A stretch of 64,000 bases of DNA from Candidatus Nitrosopumilus sp. SW (lineage in GTDB: Archaea > Thermoproteota > Nitrososphaeria > Nitrososphaerales > Nitrosopumilaceae). The notes beneath the pieces are model-generated. The model did no database searches, was not told the DNA's origin, and saw only the letters and a list, made by a program, of their open reading frames with translations. Made by a program: the position numbers and the translations under genes. The stretch covers positions 1,279,687 to 1,343,686 of the forward strand of contig NZ_CP035425.1 in NCBI RefSeq assembly GCF_006740685.1, in the 5' to 3' direction. Positions 42,900 through 52,635 of this stretch are shown one piece after another (the stretch's first letter is position 1; each line of letters starts with the position of its first letter).

Positions 42900-44861
42900 T
42901 TGTACCTGTTGGAGCAAATAACTCAATTTGAATTAGCATCTGAATATGTCCCTACAGGTGATCAACCTCAAGCAATTGATCAACTAGTTCGTGGTGTAAA
43001 AGACAAAACTGTTCAGACATTACTGGGTGTTACTGGTAGTGGTAAGACATTCTCTGTTGCAAATGTTATTGCTAGGACTGGAAAAAACACCCTGGTCATA
43101 TCTCATAACAAGACCTTGGCAGCACAACTGTATTCTGAATTAAAACAATTCTTTCCAAAAAACAATGTTGGATATTTTGTTTCATACTATGATTATTATC
43201 AGCCTGAAAGCTACCTGCCACAAACTGATACTTACATTGAAAAAGACACTCAGATAAATGAGAAAATCGAAAAACTGAGATTAGAAGCAACAGCAATGCT
43301 GCTCTCAGGTGAGCCTACAATTATCGTATCTACTGTTTCTTGCATTTACTCTCTAGGTAATCCTAAAGACTGGGAAGACCTGGCTATCACTGTAAATTCT
43401 GGTGATGAAATTAAGCGCAATGAACTCATTAGACAGTTAGTTGATGCTCGATATGAAAGAAATGATACTGAAGTGGCTCCTGGAAACTTTAGAGTCAAAG
43501 GTGACACCATTGACATTACTCCTGCATACTCTGAAGATCTTGTGAGAATTTCCATGTTCGGTGATGAGGTGGAAAAAATATCTTTACTTGATCATGTTTC
43601 ATTAAAAGAAAAAAAGAAAATTAATCAAATGAAAATTTTTCCTGCAAAACACTATCTTATAGCCAAAGATGTTCGAAAAAAAGCAGTCCAATCAATTAAA
43701 GACGAACTTAAGAAACGTCTACCTGAATTAAATGAATTGGAAAAACAGAGACTTGAAATGAGAACAAAATATGATTTGGAAATGATTGAAGAATTAGGAT
43801 ATTGCTCTGGCATTGAAAATTATTCTAGGCATTTTGATGGGAGAAAAGCAGGTGAAAAGGCATTTTGTTTGATGGATTTTTTTGGAGATGATTACCTCTT
43901 AGTAATTGATGAATCTCATGTTACATTACCACAATTACATGGCATGTACAAAGGTGATCATTCTAGAAAAAAAGAACTAGTAACATATGGGTTCAGATTA
44001 CCAAGTGCATATGATAATCGTCCGCTAAAATTTGAAGAATTTGAAAAATATATTCAAAACACAATCTTTGTCTCTGCCACTCCTGCCGAATATGAAAAGA
44101 AAATCTCCTCTCATATTGCAGAACAATTGGTGAGACCTACTGGACTCCTTGATCCTAAAGTGGAGATTAGACCTACAAAGAATCAGATGGATGACTTGAT
44201 TCAAGAAATTAACAAAAAAGTAGCCTTCTCTGAGCGTGTTTTAGTTACAACTTTGACCAAACGAATGGCCGAAGATTTGGCTGAATATCTATCAAAAAAA
44301 CAGGTCCGTGTACGATATATGCACTCTGAAATTGAAGGGTTACAGAGAACTGAGCTAATCAGACAATTACGTCTTGGAGAATTTGATGTTCTGGTTGGAA
44401 TTAACTTACTTAGAGAAGGATTGGATATTCCGGAGGTATCTCTTGTTGCAATACTGGATGCTGATAAGGAAGGATTTCTTAGAAATTTTACTAGTTTGAT
44501 TCAAACTTTTGGAAGGGCTGCAAGAAACGAAAATGGACATGTCATTATGTATGCTGATACTGTTACTCAATCAATGAAAAATGCAATGAATGAAACAAAG
44601 CGCCGTAGAGAAAAACAAATGAAATACAACAAAGACAATAACATAACTCCAAAGACAATCATAAAATCTGTTCCAGAACAAGTAACAACACTTGATGATT
44701 CAAAACTAAAATCAACACATGACATTGCTACTGATATTATTGATTTGGAATCTCAGATGAAAAAATACTCTGAAGATTTGGATTTTGAGCGTGCAATTGA
44801 ATGTAGAGATAGAATAAAAAGACTAGAAAAGGAGATTCAAATCAAAAATGACCGAAGATAA
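42900..44861 (+). CDS. uvrB: UvrABC excinuclease subunit B
   Basis: A 653-residue SF2 helicase. Walker A is GVTGSGKT and the beta-hairpin region with YYDYYQPESYLPQTDTYIEK is intact; the DESH box is VIDESHVTLP, motif VI is TFGRAARNENGHVIMYAD, and the C-terminal UVR domain (LESQMKKYSEDLDFERAIE) is present. It verifies damage and loads UvrC. The start is TTG 42900 or the in-frame TTG 42909; a box A near 42881-42889 favours a leaderless mRNA. Overlaps uvrA by 14 bp. Confidence 0.97.
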   Translation: MYLLEQITQFELASEYVPTGDQPQAIDQLVRGVKDKTVQTLLGVTGSGKTFSVANVIARTGKNTLVISHNKTLAAQLYSELKQFFPKNNVGYFVSYYDYYQPESYLPQTDTYIEKDTQINEKIEKLRLEATAMLLSGEPTIIVSTVSCIYSLGNPKDWEDLAITVNSGDEIKRNELIRQLVDARYERNDTEVAPGNFRVKGDTIDITPAYSEDLVRISMFGDEVEKISLLDHVSLKEKKKINQMKIFPAKHYLIAKDVRKKAVQSIKDELKKRLPELNELEKQRLEMRTKYDLEMIEELGYCSGIENYSRHFDGRKAGEKAFCLMDFFGDDYLLVIDESHVTLPQLHGMYKGDHSRKKELVTYGFRLPSAYDNRPLKFEEFEKYIQNTIFVSATPAEYEKKISSHIAEQLVRPTGLLDPKVEIRPTKNQMDDLIQEINKKVAFSERVLVTTLTKRMAEDLAEYLSKKQVRVRYMHSEIEGLQRTELIRQLRLGEFDVLVGINLLREGLDIPEVSLVAILDADKEGFLRNFTSLIQTFGRAARNENGHVIMYADTVTQSMKNAMNETKRRREKQMKYNKDNNITPKTIIKSVPEQVTTLDDSKLKSTHDIATDIIDLESQMKKYSEDLDFERAIECRDRIKRLEKEIQIKNDRR

Positions 44862-47667
44862 ATTAAAAATTCGTGGTGCACGTCATCATAATCTAAAAAA
44901 CATTGACATTGACATTCCAAAAAACAAATTAGTTGTAATTAGTGGATTGTCTGGTTCAGGAAAATCTACTTTGGCTTTTGATACAATTTATGCTGAAGGC
45001 CAAAGAAGATATGTTGAATCTCTTTCTGCATATGCTCGTCAATTTTTAGAGATGATGGACAAACCTGATGTTGATTCTATAGAAGGATTGTCACCTGCAA
45101 TTTCTATTCAACAAAAAACAACTAGTAAAAATCCCCGTTCCACGGTTGGAACAACCACTGAAATCTATGATTATATGAGATTACTTTATGCAAGAATAGG
45201 TATTCCTTATTGTACAAATTGTGGACGAAAAATCTCGACTCAATCAATTGAAACTATTTGTGATTCTATACTAAGGGAATTTTCAGGCAAAAAAATCCTA
45301 GTCTTATCTCCAATTATTCAAAGAAAAAAAGGAACCTATGAGAAACTATTTGAGCAGATCAAAAAGGATGGATACTCAAGAATACGTCTAAACGGTGATA
45401 TTTTGAGCCTAGATGAGGAGATTCCTCCCCTTGATAGGCAAAAATGGCACAATATTGAGATTGTAGTTGACAGAATCACTACTGAAAAATCCGAGCGTTC
45501 AAGACTATTTGAGGCAATACAGACTGCAATAAAGGCCTCAAAAGGAGATGTCATGATTGCATCAGAAAAATCTGAAAAAATCTTTTCTCAAAACAATGCT
45601 TGTCCTTATTGTGGATTGACTGTTGGTGAATTAGAACCAAGAAATTTTTCATTCAACTCTCCCTTTGGTTTGTGTAAAGAATGTAATGGTCTTGGTGTCA
45701 AGATGGAATTTGATCCTGATTTGGTAATTCCTGACAAAACAAAGTCTATTTTAGATGGTGCAATTGTTCCTTGGAGTGGAAGATTTTCTTCATTTAGACG
45801 ACAAGCGTTAAGAGCAGTTGGGAAAAAATTTGGTTTTGATTTAATGACTCCAATAAATAAAATAAAACCAAAACATCTTCAAATCATTTTATATGGCACT
45901 GATGATTTGATTGATTTTAATTATCGTTCAAAATCAGGTGACTCTTCATGGCAATACACCAATGCCTTTGAAGGTGTATTATCTAACCTTCAACGTGTTT
46001 TCATGGAAACTGATTCTGAATCAAAACGTGAGTGGTTAAAACAATTCATGAGGGACACTCCATGTAATGCATGTAATGGAAAAAAACTAAAACCTGAATC
46101 TCTTGCAGTAAAAATTAACGATAAAGGAATTATGGATGTTTGTGATCTATCTATTGATCATTGTTATGATTTTTTTTCTACACTGAAACTAACTGAAAAC
46201 GAACAATACATTGCAAGAGATGTACTAAAAGAGATTAAAGAACGATTAGAATTTTTGATGAATGTTGGCTTGAATTATCTTACTCTAAACAGATTGAGCT
46301 CTACATTGTCTGGTGGTGAATCTCAAAGAATTCGATTAGCTACTCAAATTGGTTCTAACCTTACTGGAGTGTTGTATGTTTTAGATGAACCAACCATTGG
46401 CCTTCATCAAAGAGACAATGCACGATTAATTAAAACGCTCAATAAACTACGAAATCTTGGAAATACTGTCATTGTGGTAGAACATGACGAAGAAGTTATA
46501 CGAAATTCAGACTGGATGGTTGATTTAGGTCCTGGTGCCGGTGTGAATGGTGGAAGCGTAGTTTTTGAAGGAACAGTTGATCAAATTCTCAATGGTCACA
46601 AATCTGTAACTGGTGATTATCTCAAAGATAACTCGTTAATCACTTTACAAGATAAAATTAGAAATAATTCTGGTACTCTTGTTGTACAAAAGGCATCTGA
46701 AAATAATCTCAAAGACATTGATGTTGAAATTCCTTTAGGTCTCTTTGTTTCAATTACTGGTGTTTCTGGTTCTGGAAAATCTACCTTAATCAATGATATT
46801 TTGCTTAAAGCACTAGAGAGTCATTTTTACAAATCTAATGTAAAACCTGGAAATCACAAGAAGATTGTTGGACTGGAAAATATTGATAAGGTTATAGCAA
46901 TTGATCAATCTCCGATTGGAAGAACTCCTAGGTCAAATCCTGCAACATACATTGGTGCATTTACACCAATTAGAGAATTATATGCAAATACTGAATTATC
47001 TAAAGAACGTGGATATGCCCCTGGCCAATTTTCATTCAATGTTGCTGATGGTAGATGTTTTGCATGTGATGGAGATGGAGTAAAACAAATTGAAATGCAA
47101 TTTCTTTCTGATGTTTATGTAAAATGTGATGAATGCAAAGGTAAGCGTTACAACTCTGAAACATTATCTGTTCTTTACAAAGGAAAAAACATTTCAGATG
47201 TTTTAGACATGACTGTCTATGAGGCATTAAACTTCTTTGAGAATGTTCCTGCAATTAAAAGAAAATTACAAACAATCTATGATGTTGGTTTAGGGTATAT
47301 CAAACTTGGACAATCCTCAACAACTCTGTCTGGTGGTGAAGCTCAACGAGTTAAACTAGCCTCAGAACTATCAAAACGAGGTACTGGAAAGACCATGTAT
47401 ATTTTAGATGAGCCCACAACCGGACTGCACTTTGCTGATGTTCAAAAATTATTAGAGGTTTTAAATCGACTAGTGAATCTTGGAAACACTGTAGTTGTAA
47501 TTGAACATAATATGGATGTCATTAAAAATTCAGATTGGATAATTGATTTGGGTCCTGAAGGTGGTGATGAGGGTGGTAGAATTGTTGCTACAGGTACTCC
47601 AAAAGACATTGCAAAAGCTCCTGGAAGTTATACTGGGAAATACCTAAAGAAATTAGTTAAAAAATGA
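44848..47667 (+). CDS. uvrA: UvrABC excinuclease subunit A
   Basis: A 939-residue damage-recognition ATPase with two ABC modules. The Walker A motifs are GLSGSGKS and GVSGSGKS; the three zinc modules (CPYCGLTVGELEPRNFSFN, CNACNGKKLKP, CFACDGDGVKQIEMQF) and two LSGGE signature loops are all present. It is coupled to uvrB (14-bp overlap) and uvrC (4-bp overlap), so the three subunits are made from one mRNA. Bacterial-type NER is standard in this archaeal group. Confidence 0.97.
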   Translation: MTEDKLKIRGARHHNLKNIDIDIPKNKLVVISGLSGSGKSTLAFDTIYAEGQRRYVESLSAYARQFLEMMDKPDVDSIEGLSPAISIQQKTTSKNPRSTVGTTTEIYDYMRLLYARIGIPYCTNCGRKISTQSIETICDSILREFSGKKILVLSPIIQRKKGTYEKLFEQIKKDGYSRIRLNGDILSLDEEIPPLDRQKWHNIEIVVDRITTEKSERSRLFEAIQTAIKASKGDVMIASEKSEKIFSQNNACPYCGLTVGELEPRNFSFNSPFGLCKECNGLGVKMEFDPDLVIPDKTKSILDGAIVPWSGRFSSFRRQALRAVGKKFGFDLMTPINKIKPKHLQIILYGTDDLIDFNYRSKSGDSSWQYTNAFEGVLSNLQRVFMETDSESKREWLKQFMRDTPCNACNGKKLKPESLAVKINDKGIMDVCDLSIDHCYDFFSTLKLTENEQYIARDVLKEIKERLEFLMNVGLNYLTLNRLSSTLSGGESQRIRLATQIGSNLTGVLYVLDEPTIGLHQRDNARLIKTLNKLRNLGNTVIVVEHDEEVIRNSDWMVDLGPGAGVNGGSVVFEGTVDQILNGHKSVTGDYLKDNSLITLQDKIRNNSGTLVVQKASENNLKDIDVEIPLGLFVSITGVSGSGKSTLINDILLKALESHFYKSNVKPGNHKKIVGLENIDKVIAIDQSPIGRTPRSNPATYIGAFTPIRELYANTELSKERGYAPGQFSFNVADGRCFACDGDGVKQIEMQFLSDVYVKCDECKGKRYNSETLSVLYKGKNISDVLDMTVYEALNFFENVPAIKRKLQTIYDVGLGYIKLGQSSTTLSGGEAQRVKLASELSKRGTGKTMYILDEPTTGLHFADVQKLLEVLNRLVNLGNTVVVIEHNMDVIKNSDWIIDLGPEGGDEGGRIVATGTPKDIAKAPGSYTGKYLKKLVKK

Positions 47668-49250
47668 CTTTTACTATTTCAGAGATTACAATTCCAACTG
47701 ATCCTGGTATCTATTTGATGAAAGATTCTGATGGAAAAATAATTTACATTGGTAAGGCAAAGAATCTCAAAAAACGTGTAAAGTCATATTTTCTAAAAAA
47801 TCAAAATTACAAAACACAAAAACTCGTTCAAAATATTTCTGATATTGAATTTGTTCTAACTGATAATGAAAGTGAGGCGTTTCTTTTAGAATCAAACATG
47901 ATCAAAAAATATCGTCCTAGATTTAATATCGAATTAAAAGATCAACAACGATACACATACCTTAGAATATCTGATGAGAAATATCCTAGATTATTAGTTG
48001 CAAGACGCACTAGAGATGGAAAATTTCTTGGAAAAGGAAAAACTTTTGGTCCTTTTACTCAGGGTAGTTCAAAATTACTAACAATAGGAGCGCTACGTAA
48101 GGCGTTTCAAATTAGAATCTGTAAAACTTTGCCCAAAAAAGTCTGCCTTGAATACCATCTGGGAAATTGTGAAGGCCCTTGTGAATTTAAAGATGCTCAG
48201 GATAGATACTCAAAACATGTTGCAGCCTTAGAAGATGTACTGAAAGGAAAGAATCAGACAAAAATTTTTACAAAAAAATTAGAGGAAGAGATGCATCAAG
48301 CTGCCGAATTACAGCAATTTGAGCGTGCAAAAGACATTCGTGATACTTTGATTAGACTTGGAAGCCTTCAAACAAAACAAAAAATGGAATATGTAGAAAA
48401 TTCTGATGAAGAATATTTTGGAATTGGAATTCAAGATCAGTCTGCCACTGTAATGAATTTTAGAATGATTAACGGAGTAATTCGTGATAGCGACAAATTC
48501 TTTTTTGATCTGGTGGGTGATAATTCCTTTTCAAATTTCTTATACCAATATTATTCCACCCATAAAATTCCAAAACACATCATTGTTAGCGAACTGCCTG
48601 AGAATCAAAAACTTTTAGAATCTTTACTCTCAGAGCAATCTGGATTTACTGTAAAAATATCTGTCCCAACAAAAGGCAAGAAAAAAGACATTGTGAATCT
48701 GATTCTAAAAAATATCAAACTTATTCATACTAAAGGTGGAGACCCTGGTCTAGTTGAACTAAAAGACATTCTGCATCTTCCAGAAATTCCAAATATCATT
48801 GAATGTTTTGATATTTCTAATCATGGAGAAGACTTTGCAGTTGGCTCCATGGCTCAATTTGTTAATGGAAAACCAAACAAATCTGGATATCGAAAATTCA
48901 AAATCAAAACTGTCACTGGAAGAGATGATTTTGCTATGATTGGCGAGATAATCAAGAGGAGATATTATCGATTGTTAGAAGAAAATTCTGAATTGCCTGA
49001 TTTGATAGTAATTGATGGCGGTAAAGGACAACTTAGTGCTGCTACAAAGTCTTTAGAGTCCCTTGGATTGAAACTCCCTTGTATTTCATTGGCAAAAGAA
49101 AATGAAGAAGTCTATATTCCAAAAAACAAAAACCCTGTTGTCATTGCAAAGAGCAAACCCTCTTTGAAAATCTTACAACACGTTAGAGATGAAACTCATA
49201 GATTTGGAGTTGCATACAATAGAACAATTAGAAAAAACAAAATAAAATAA
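47664..49250 (+). CDS. uvrC: UvrABC excinuclease subunit C lacking the C-terminal helix-hairpin-helix domain
   Basis: A 528-residue protein. The N-terminal GIY-YIG nuclease domain (PTDPGIYLMKDSDGKIIYIGKAKNLKKRVKSYF) is complete, the UVR-type region is around residues 200-235, and the C-terminal RNase H-like endonuclease fold includes ECFDISNHGEDFAVGSMAQF and IDGGKGQL. The protein ends right after the 'RDETHRFGVAYNRTIRK' region, where bacterial UvrC continues into a helix-hairpin-helix repeat. This domain is therefore absent. Both cuts may still be possible with altered DNA binding. Confidence 0.95.
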   Translation: MTFTISEITIPTDPGIYLMKDSDGKIIYIGKAKNLKKRVKSYFLKNQNYKTQKLVQNISDIEFVLTDNESEAFLLESNMIKKYRPRFNIELKDQQRYTYLRISDEKYPRLLVARRTRDGKFLGKGKTFGPFTQGSSKLLTIGALRKAFQIRICKTLPKKVCLEYHLGNCEGPCEFKDAQDRYSKHVAALEDVLKGKNQTKIFTKKLEEEMHQAAELQQFERAKDIRDTLIRLGSLQTKQKMEYVENSDEEYFGIGIQDQSATVMNFRMINGVIRDSDKFFFDLVGDNSFSNFLYQYYSTHKIPKHIIVSELPENQKLLESLLSEQSGFTVKISVPTKGKKKDIVNLILKNIKLIHTKGGDPGLVELKDILHLPEIPNIIECFDISNHGEDFAVGSMAQFVNGKPNKSGYRKFKIKTVTGRDDFAMIGEIIKRRYYRLLEENSELPDLIVIDGGKGQLSAATKSLESLGLKLPCISLAKENEEVYIPKNKNPVVIAKSKPSLKILQHVRDETHRFGVAYNRTIRKNKIK

Positions 49251-49270
49251 GAAAAAAGAAAAAGTTTTGG

Positions 49271-50167
49271 CTAGTTCACTGTAACACTACCAACCATCCA
49301 AGGATGTACCATACAGAAATAGTCATAGCTTCCTGCATCTTCAAATGTGAATGAATATGATGCTCCACCCATAACTAAGCTGCTGTCAAAGACACCAGAT
49401 GGTCCATCTGCTGGGCTGCCACCAGTAACTGTGTGTGCAGCGGTGTCAACATTGACCCATTCTACTGTATCTCCAGCATTAATTGTAAGGTCTGCTGGTA
49501 AGTAGCATGTGTTTGTTTCTTCACATCCTGGAACTGAAGTACCTTTTGGCATATCAACAGTGTGAGTTGTTGGGCCTGCTGGTTTAGTTGTGGTATCTTT
49601 CATAGTTACCTCTTCTTTCATTTCCACAATCTTAGCCTCTGTTTCTGTGAGGTCTAGTATTTTGTAATCAACTACGAATGTGTTTGTCTTCATTGTGTGA
49701 ACTGCTAAAGCATTACCGGAAAATTCCCATTCCCCTTTTGCATTCTTTGGATCAACAAATGTTAATTCAAAGATTGTTTCACCATCTGGAGTCCAAGTTT
49801 TTGCTGGTTTTTCATCAGCTCCAACTGGTCCTCTAAGTGTGACTAGCTGAATATTTTCAGATGCATCATAAAGGAGTGTTCCTGAATATACATTCTCACT
49901 TGGTGCCAACAATACTGCAAGTTGGTGTGATTCATGTCCGATACCTGGGTCTTGTTGAGATGTGGCTCTCTCCCAACCAGCTTTCATTGGTTTTTGAGGA
50001 GATGCCTTTGGTTCATCCATTTTTGGTTCAGGTGCTGTAGATGTTACAGCTGGAGATGAAACACTGGGTCCGGCATTTTGAGATGCATCGCCATACATAG
50101 CAAATGCAACTCCGATTGCCACAATTGCGATTGAAAATCCAATTGCAGCCTTATCAATACCTGCCAT
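49271..50167 (-). CDS. Membrane-anchored blue-copper protein (plastocyanin/amicyanin type)
   Basis: A 298-residue protein: a short cytosolic start, one N-terminal membrane segment (about residues 5-24), a Pro/Ala/Lys linker, a middle beta domain (about 75-200), and a C-terminal cupredoxin (about 205-298). Copper ligands are His in AAHTVTGG and Cys-Met-Val-His-Pro-Trp-Met, with the short amicyanin-like spacing C-x2-H-x2-M. It is predicted to be anchored and face outside, as an electron carrier in the copper-based respiratory chain typical of ammonia-oxidising archaea. It lies 21 bp downstream of the convergent uvrC end. Confidence 0.93.
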   Translation of the reverse strand: MAGIDKAAIGFSIAIVAIGVAFAMYGDASQNAGPSVSSPAVTSTAPEPKMDEPKASPQKPMKAGWERATSQQDPGIGHESHQLAVLLAPSENVYSGTLLYDASENIQLVTLRGPVGADEKPAKTWTPDGETIFELTFVDPKNAKGEWEFSGNALAVHTMKTNTFVVDYKILDLTETEAKIVEMKEEVTMKDTTTKPAGPTTHTVDMPKGTSVPGCEETNTCYLPADLTINAGDTVEWVNVDTAAHTVTGGSPADGPSGVFDSSLVMGGASYSFTFEDAGSYDYFCMVHPWMVGSVTVN

Positions 50168-50201
50168 AGTTGATCAGTGGCTTCATTAATGGTAAATAAA
50201 T

Positions 50202-50354
50202 CTAATCTTCATTCTTACCTTCATAATCAAATTTTTCTACTTTTTTTCTTTCAAAGGATTCTATTTCTTTAAATTTTTCAAATTTTTTCAAATTTTCTAA
50301 AAATTCATTGAAAATTCCATATGATCGCTCTAATACAAGATTGACTGTTGTCAA
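50202..50354 (-). CDS. 50-aa basic-acidic helical peptide, unknown
   Basis: A 50-codon frame with TTG start at 50354 and an in-frame TGA just before it. It encodes an amphipathic, Phe/Glu/Lys-rich helix (LERSYGIFNEFLENLKKFEK, then FERKKVEKFD). Heptad spacing of Phe and Leu suggests a coiled coil. The gap is otherwise non-coding, and codon bias fits neighbouring genes. Call rests on composition and an uninterrupted frame. Confidence 0.45.
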   Translation of the reverse strand: MTTVNLVLERSYGIFNEFLENLKKFEKFKEIESFERKKVEKFDYEGKNED

Positions 50355-50409
50355 TCAAGTTGAACAACTCTTTCTTTTATGATTCTGTATTATCAAAACA
50401 TCATACGAA

Positions 50410-50462
50410 GCAATTGAGCTGTCACCAAGTAACTAACCGTTTTTGGTCTTAAGCTCTTTTGC
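50410..50462. ncRNA. Candidate nested hairpin RNA
   Basis: Nested pairing: gcaa (50410-50413) with ttgc (50459-50462), gagct (50416-50420) with agctc (50452-50456), and accaa (50424-50428) with ttggt (50443-50447). Symmetric tt/tt and 3-nt internal loops separate the stems. It lies between the 50-aa and the 115-aa minus-strand ORFs, so it could be the 5' leader of the former or a small RNA. Not a terminator, since no T-run follows on either strand. Confidence 0.45.
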
Positions 50463-50480
50463 CTTAGTTATTTTTCTTGA

Positions 50481-50828
50481 TCAGATTAATTCAAATTCCA
50501 TCTTTAATTTTCTTTGAGAGATTAACTGTTTGATGAATTGTGTTCTTTTTTTGATAAACTCATCATTGATTTCTTTATTGAATTTGAAATGCTCTAACAT
50601 TATTTTTTCATTAAACTTTACTTTGATGGTGTCTTCATTTTTTATGATGAACACTCCTATTGCCCAAAAAAGACCTACATGAAATGCAATGAATTTTGAC
50701 TGTAAATCTGTCACTTTATTTTTGTACATCTGAACATGATCTCTATTTTGTTTTTCAATAGAGTTTGCTGTCTCTATTTTCCACGAGATTTTCTCATTAT
50801 TTCCATCAAAGTAAAAAACATGGTCCAA
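50481..50828 (-). CDS. Soluble/peripheral helical protein, unknown
   Basis: A 115-residue protein with a mildly hydrophobic segment (FIAFHVGLFWAIGVFII) around residues 47-63, flanked by Lys/Glu-rich helices. It might be peripheral or single-span. No family recognised. Divergent from the gene at 50905. Confidence 0.6.
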   Translation of the reverse strand: MDHVFYFDGNNEKISWKIETANSIEKQNRDHVQMYKNKVTDLQSKFIAFHVGLFWAIGVFIIKNEDTIKVKFNEKIMLEHFKFNKEINDEFIKKRTQFIKQLISQRKLKMEFELI

Positions 50829-50904
50829 TTGTCATCCAAAAAGTGGTTCTTTGTCAATATATTTTGAATCCTTCACTTATGATCAAAGATTGAAAGGTGT
50901 AGTT

Positions 50905-51111
50905 ATGCTTGAATCTCACGCCTTCTTTTCAAAAATGGTGGATGAATTAGTTGAATTTTCTGAATATGATCCTGAATTAGCAGATGGTATAAAATGGCTT
51001 GATGAACAAGCACAGAAAAAAGGCATTACATTTTATGATATGGTTTTTGAAGTGTTGTACAAACATGATGTAAATTCTAAAGCTAAAGATTGGCTTAGTA
51101 CCAGAAATTAA
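50905..51111 (+). CDS. Small helical protein, unknown
   Basis: A 68-residue acidic helical protein, from ATG 50905 with an aaggtg Shine-Dalgarno-like sequence just before it; a longer in-frame TTG start at 50851 is possible. Sequence features are MLESHAFFSKMVDELVEF and GIKWLDEQAQKKGITFYDM. No cysteine. Convergent with citrate synthase (4-bp gap). Family unknown. Confidence 0.65.
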   Translation: MLESHAFFSKMVDELVEFSEYDPELADGIKWLDEQAQKKGITFYDMVFEVLYKHDVNSKAKDWLSTRN

Positions 51112-51115
51112 AAAA

Positions 51116-52279
51116 TTATTTTCTTAAATCTAGTGTTTTGTATTCACAACCTTCTGGACCGCAATACTTTCCAACATACGTTGCTTTTGGTCTGTATAAT
51201 GCTGGCTTGGGTGCGGCTTCTGCAAATTTCTCTTCAATAATATGAGCTGCCCATCCTACAACTCTTGATATTGCAAATATTGGTGTGTTCAAATCTACTG
51301 GAATTTTTAGCATATAGTAAATTGATGCACTATACAAATCGACATTTGGATAGATGTCTTTTCCTTTCTGTGCTTTCATTTCAGAAATTGTTGTAGTTTC
51401 AACTTTTTCAGTCATATCAAACCATGGCTCTTTGGTCTTTTCTGCAAGTTTTCTTGATAATTCTTTTAGAACTTGTGCTCTAGGATCATATGTTTTGTAC
51501 ACTGCATGACCCATTCCCATGATCCTCTCACCTGCACTCATCTTTTCTTTAATCCATGGTTCGACATTTTGGATTTCTTGAATCTCTAATAACATCTTCA
51601 TGACTTCTGTATTTGCTCCTCCGTGCAATTCTCCACTTAGTGCACCAATTGCAGCACTAACTGCCGAATACATATGAGCTCTTGTTGATGCTACCTGTCT
51701 AGCTGTAAATGTTGATGCATTGAATGTGTGGTCTGCATGCAAAATCAAACATGTATCAAAAACTTTTTCAACTTCCGGATCTGGTTTTTCTCCTGACATC
51801 ATGTACAGGAAGTTTGCTGCATGGCTTAGAGAAGAATCTGGATCTACAATAGGTAACCCATTTCTAATTCGCTGCCAACTAGCAATTATTGTAGGAACTT
51901 TGGCAATTAGGTTGATTGCTCTATCATAACTTGCATTTTTGTTTGAGAATTCTTCGTCATAATACCCTGCAAGTGCTGCGACAAATGCTTGAAGCATATC
52001 CATAGGATCTGCATCTTTTCTCCAGTTTCCCATGTTTTTTTGCATCTGTTTTGGGATGTATCGTGCATCGACCAGTTTTGAATTAAATTCATCTAATTGT
52101 GCTTTTGTGGGTAAATTATCATAAAGTAGTAAATATGCTGTTTCCTCAAATGTTGAATTCTTTGTAAGATCTAAAATATCAAATCCTCTGTAGATTAGCT
52201 TGCCTTTTTGACCATCAATGTTTGAAATTCTTGTATCTGCAACCTCGATTCCCCTCAAGCCAATATTTTTTGTCTCCAT
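51116..52279 (-). CDS. gltA: Citrate synthase
   Basis: A 387-residue citrate synthase (oxaloacetate plus acetyl-CoA to citrate) of the archaeal/bacterial type II family. The RGFDILDL, LILHADHTFNASTFTAR and MGMGHAVYKTYDPRA motifs contain the catalytic histidines. The catalytic Asp lies in the downstream PNVDLYSASIYYML region. The longest frame adds 13 residues from TTG 52318, but the position of the TATA-like box at 52304-52313 and the conserved ETKNIGLRG start favour ATG 52279. Complete catalytic set. Confidence 0.96.
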   Translation of the reverse strand: METKNIGLRGIEVADTRISNIDGQKGKLIYRGFDILDLTKNSTFEETAYLLLYDNLPTKAQLDEFNSKLVDARYIPKQMQKNMGNWRKDADPMDMLQAFVAALAGYYDEEFSNKNASYDRAINLIAKVPTIIASWQRIRNGLPIVDPDSSLSHAANFLYMMSGEKPDPEVEKVFDTCLILHADHTFNASTFTARQVASTRAHMYSAVSAAIGALSGELHGGANTEVMKMLLEIQEIQNVEPWIKEKMSAGERIMGMGHAVYKTYDPRAQVLKELSRKLAEKTKEPWFDMTEKVETTTISEMKAQKGKDIYPNVDLYSASIYYMLKIPVDLNTPIFAISRVVGWAAHIIEEKFAEAAPKPALYRPKATYVGKYCGPEGCEYKTLDLRK

Positions 52280-52303
52280 ATTGAGCCTAGCAAAAAATCT
52301 TCT

Positions 52304-52313
52304 ATTATATTTT
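52304..52313 (-). promoter_or_regulatory. Putative TATA box of the citrate synthase gene
   Basis: The minus strand reads AAAATATAAT, a box A candidate 25-34 nt before ATG 52279, giving a leaderless mRNA. It lies inside the 13-codon N-terminal extension that the longest frame would add, which argues against that extension. Confidence 0.5.
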
Positions 52314-52398
52314 CGCAAAAATCGTGTCTATGAAATTTAGTAATTAGTCTAATATGCCAACTTTTGGCCCTAAATGAGAATTTTTAATCAAAAATTAA

Positions 52399-52590
52399 AT
52401 GACTCCCAATGAACGCAAAAATTTGCAAAAACTTGATGACTTGGTTCTAAACGCATCTGCTGAAGAATTAAAAAAAATCCAGGAAGTTGATCATCAAAAC
52501 CAGATGGAGGGACTCTCTCTTTATGAGGTGTATCTCGATTCAAGTTCTCTGATAAATCAAAGTGTCAAAAAACCATCTAGAAAATCTTGA
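52399..52590 (+). CDS. Small helical protein, unknown
   Basis: A 63-residue protein with a first amphipathic helix (NERKNLQKLDDLVLNASAEELKKI) and a short basic C-terminus ending KKPSRKS. Coding appears likely from its ATG and reading-frame length. No family recognised. It lies 45 bp before the DHH-protein gene on the same strand. Confidence 0.55.
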   Translation: MTPNERKNLQKLDDLVLNASAEELKKIQEVDHQNQMEGLSLYEVYLDSSSLINQSVKKPSRKS

Positions 52591-52635
52591 AATTTCATTC
52601 TTCATTTAAATGAGGGCTTGTAGTTTTTCTTCATA

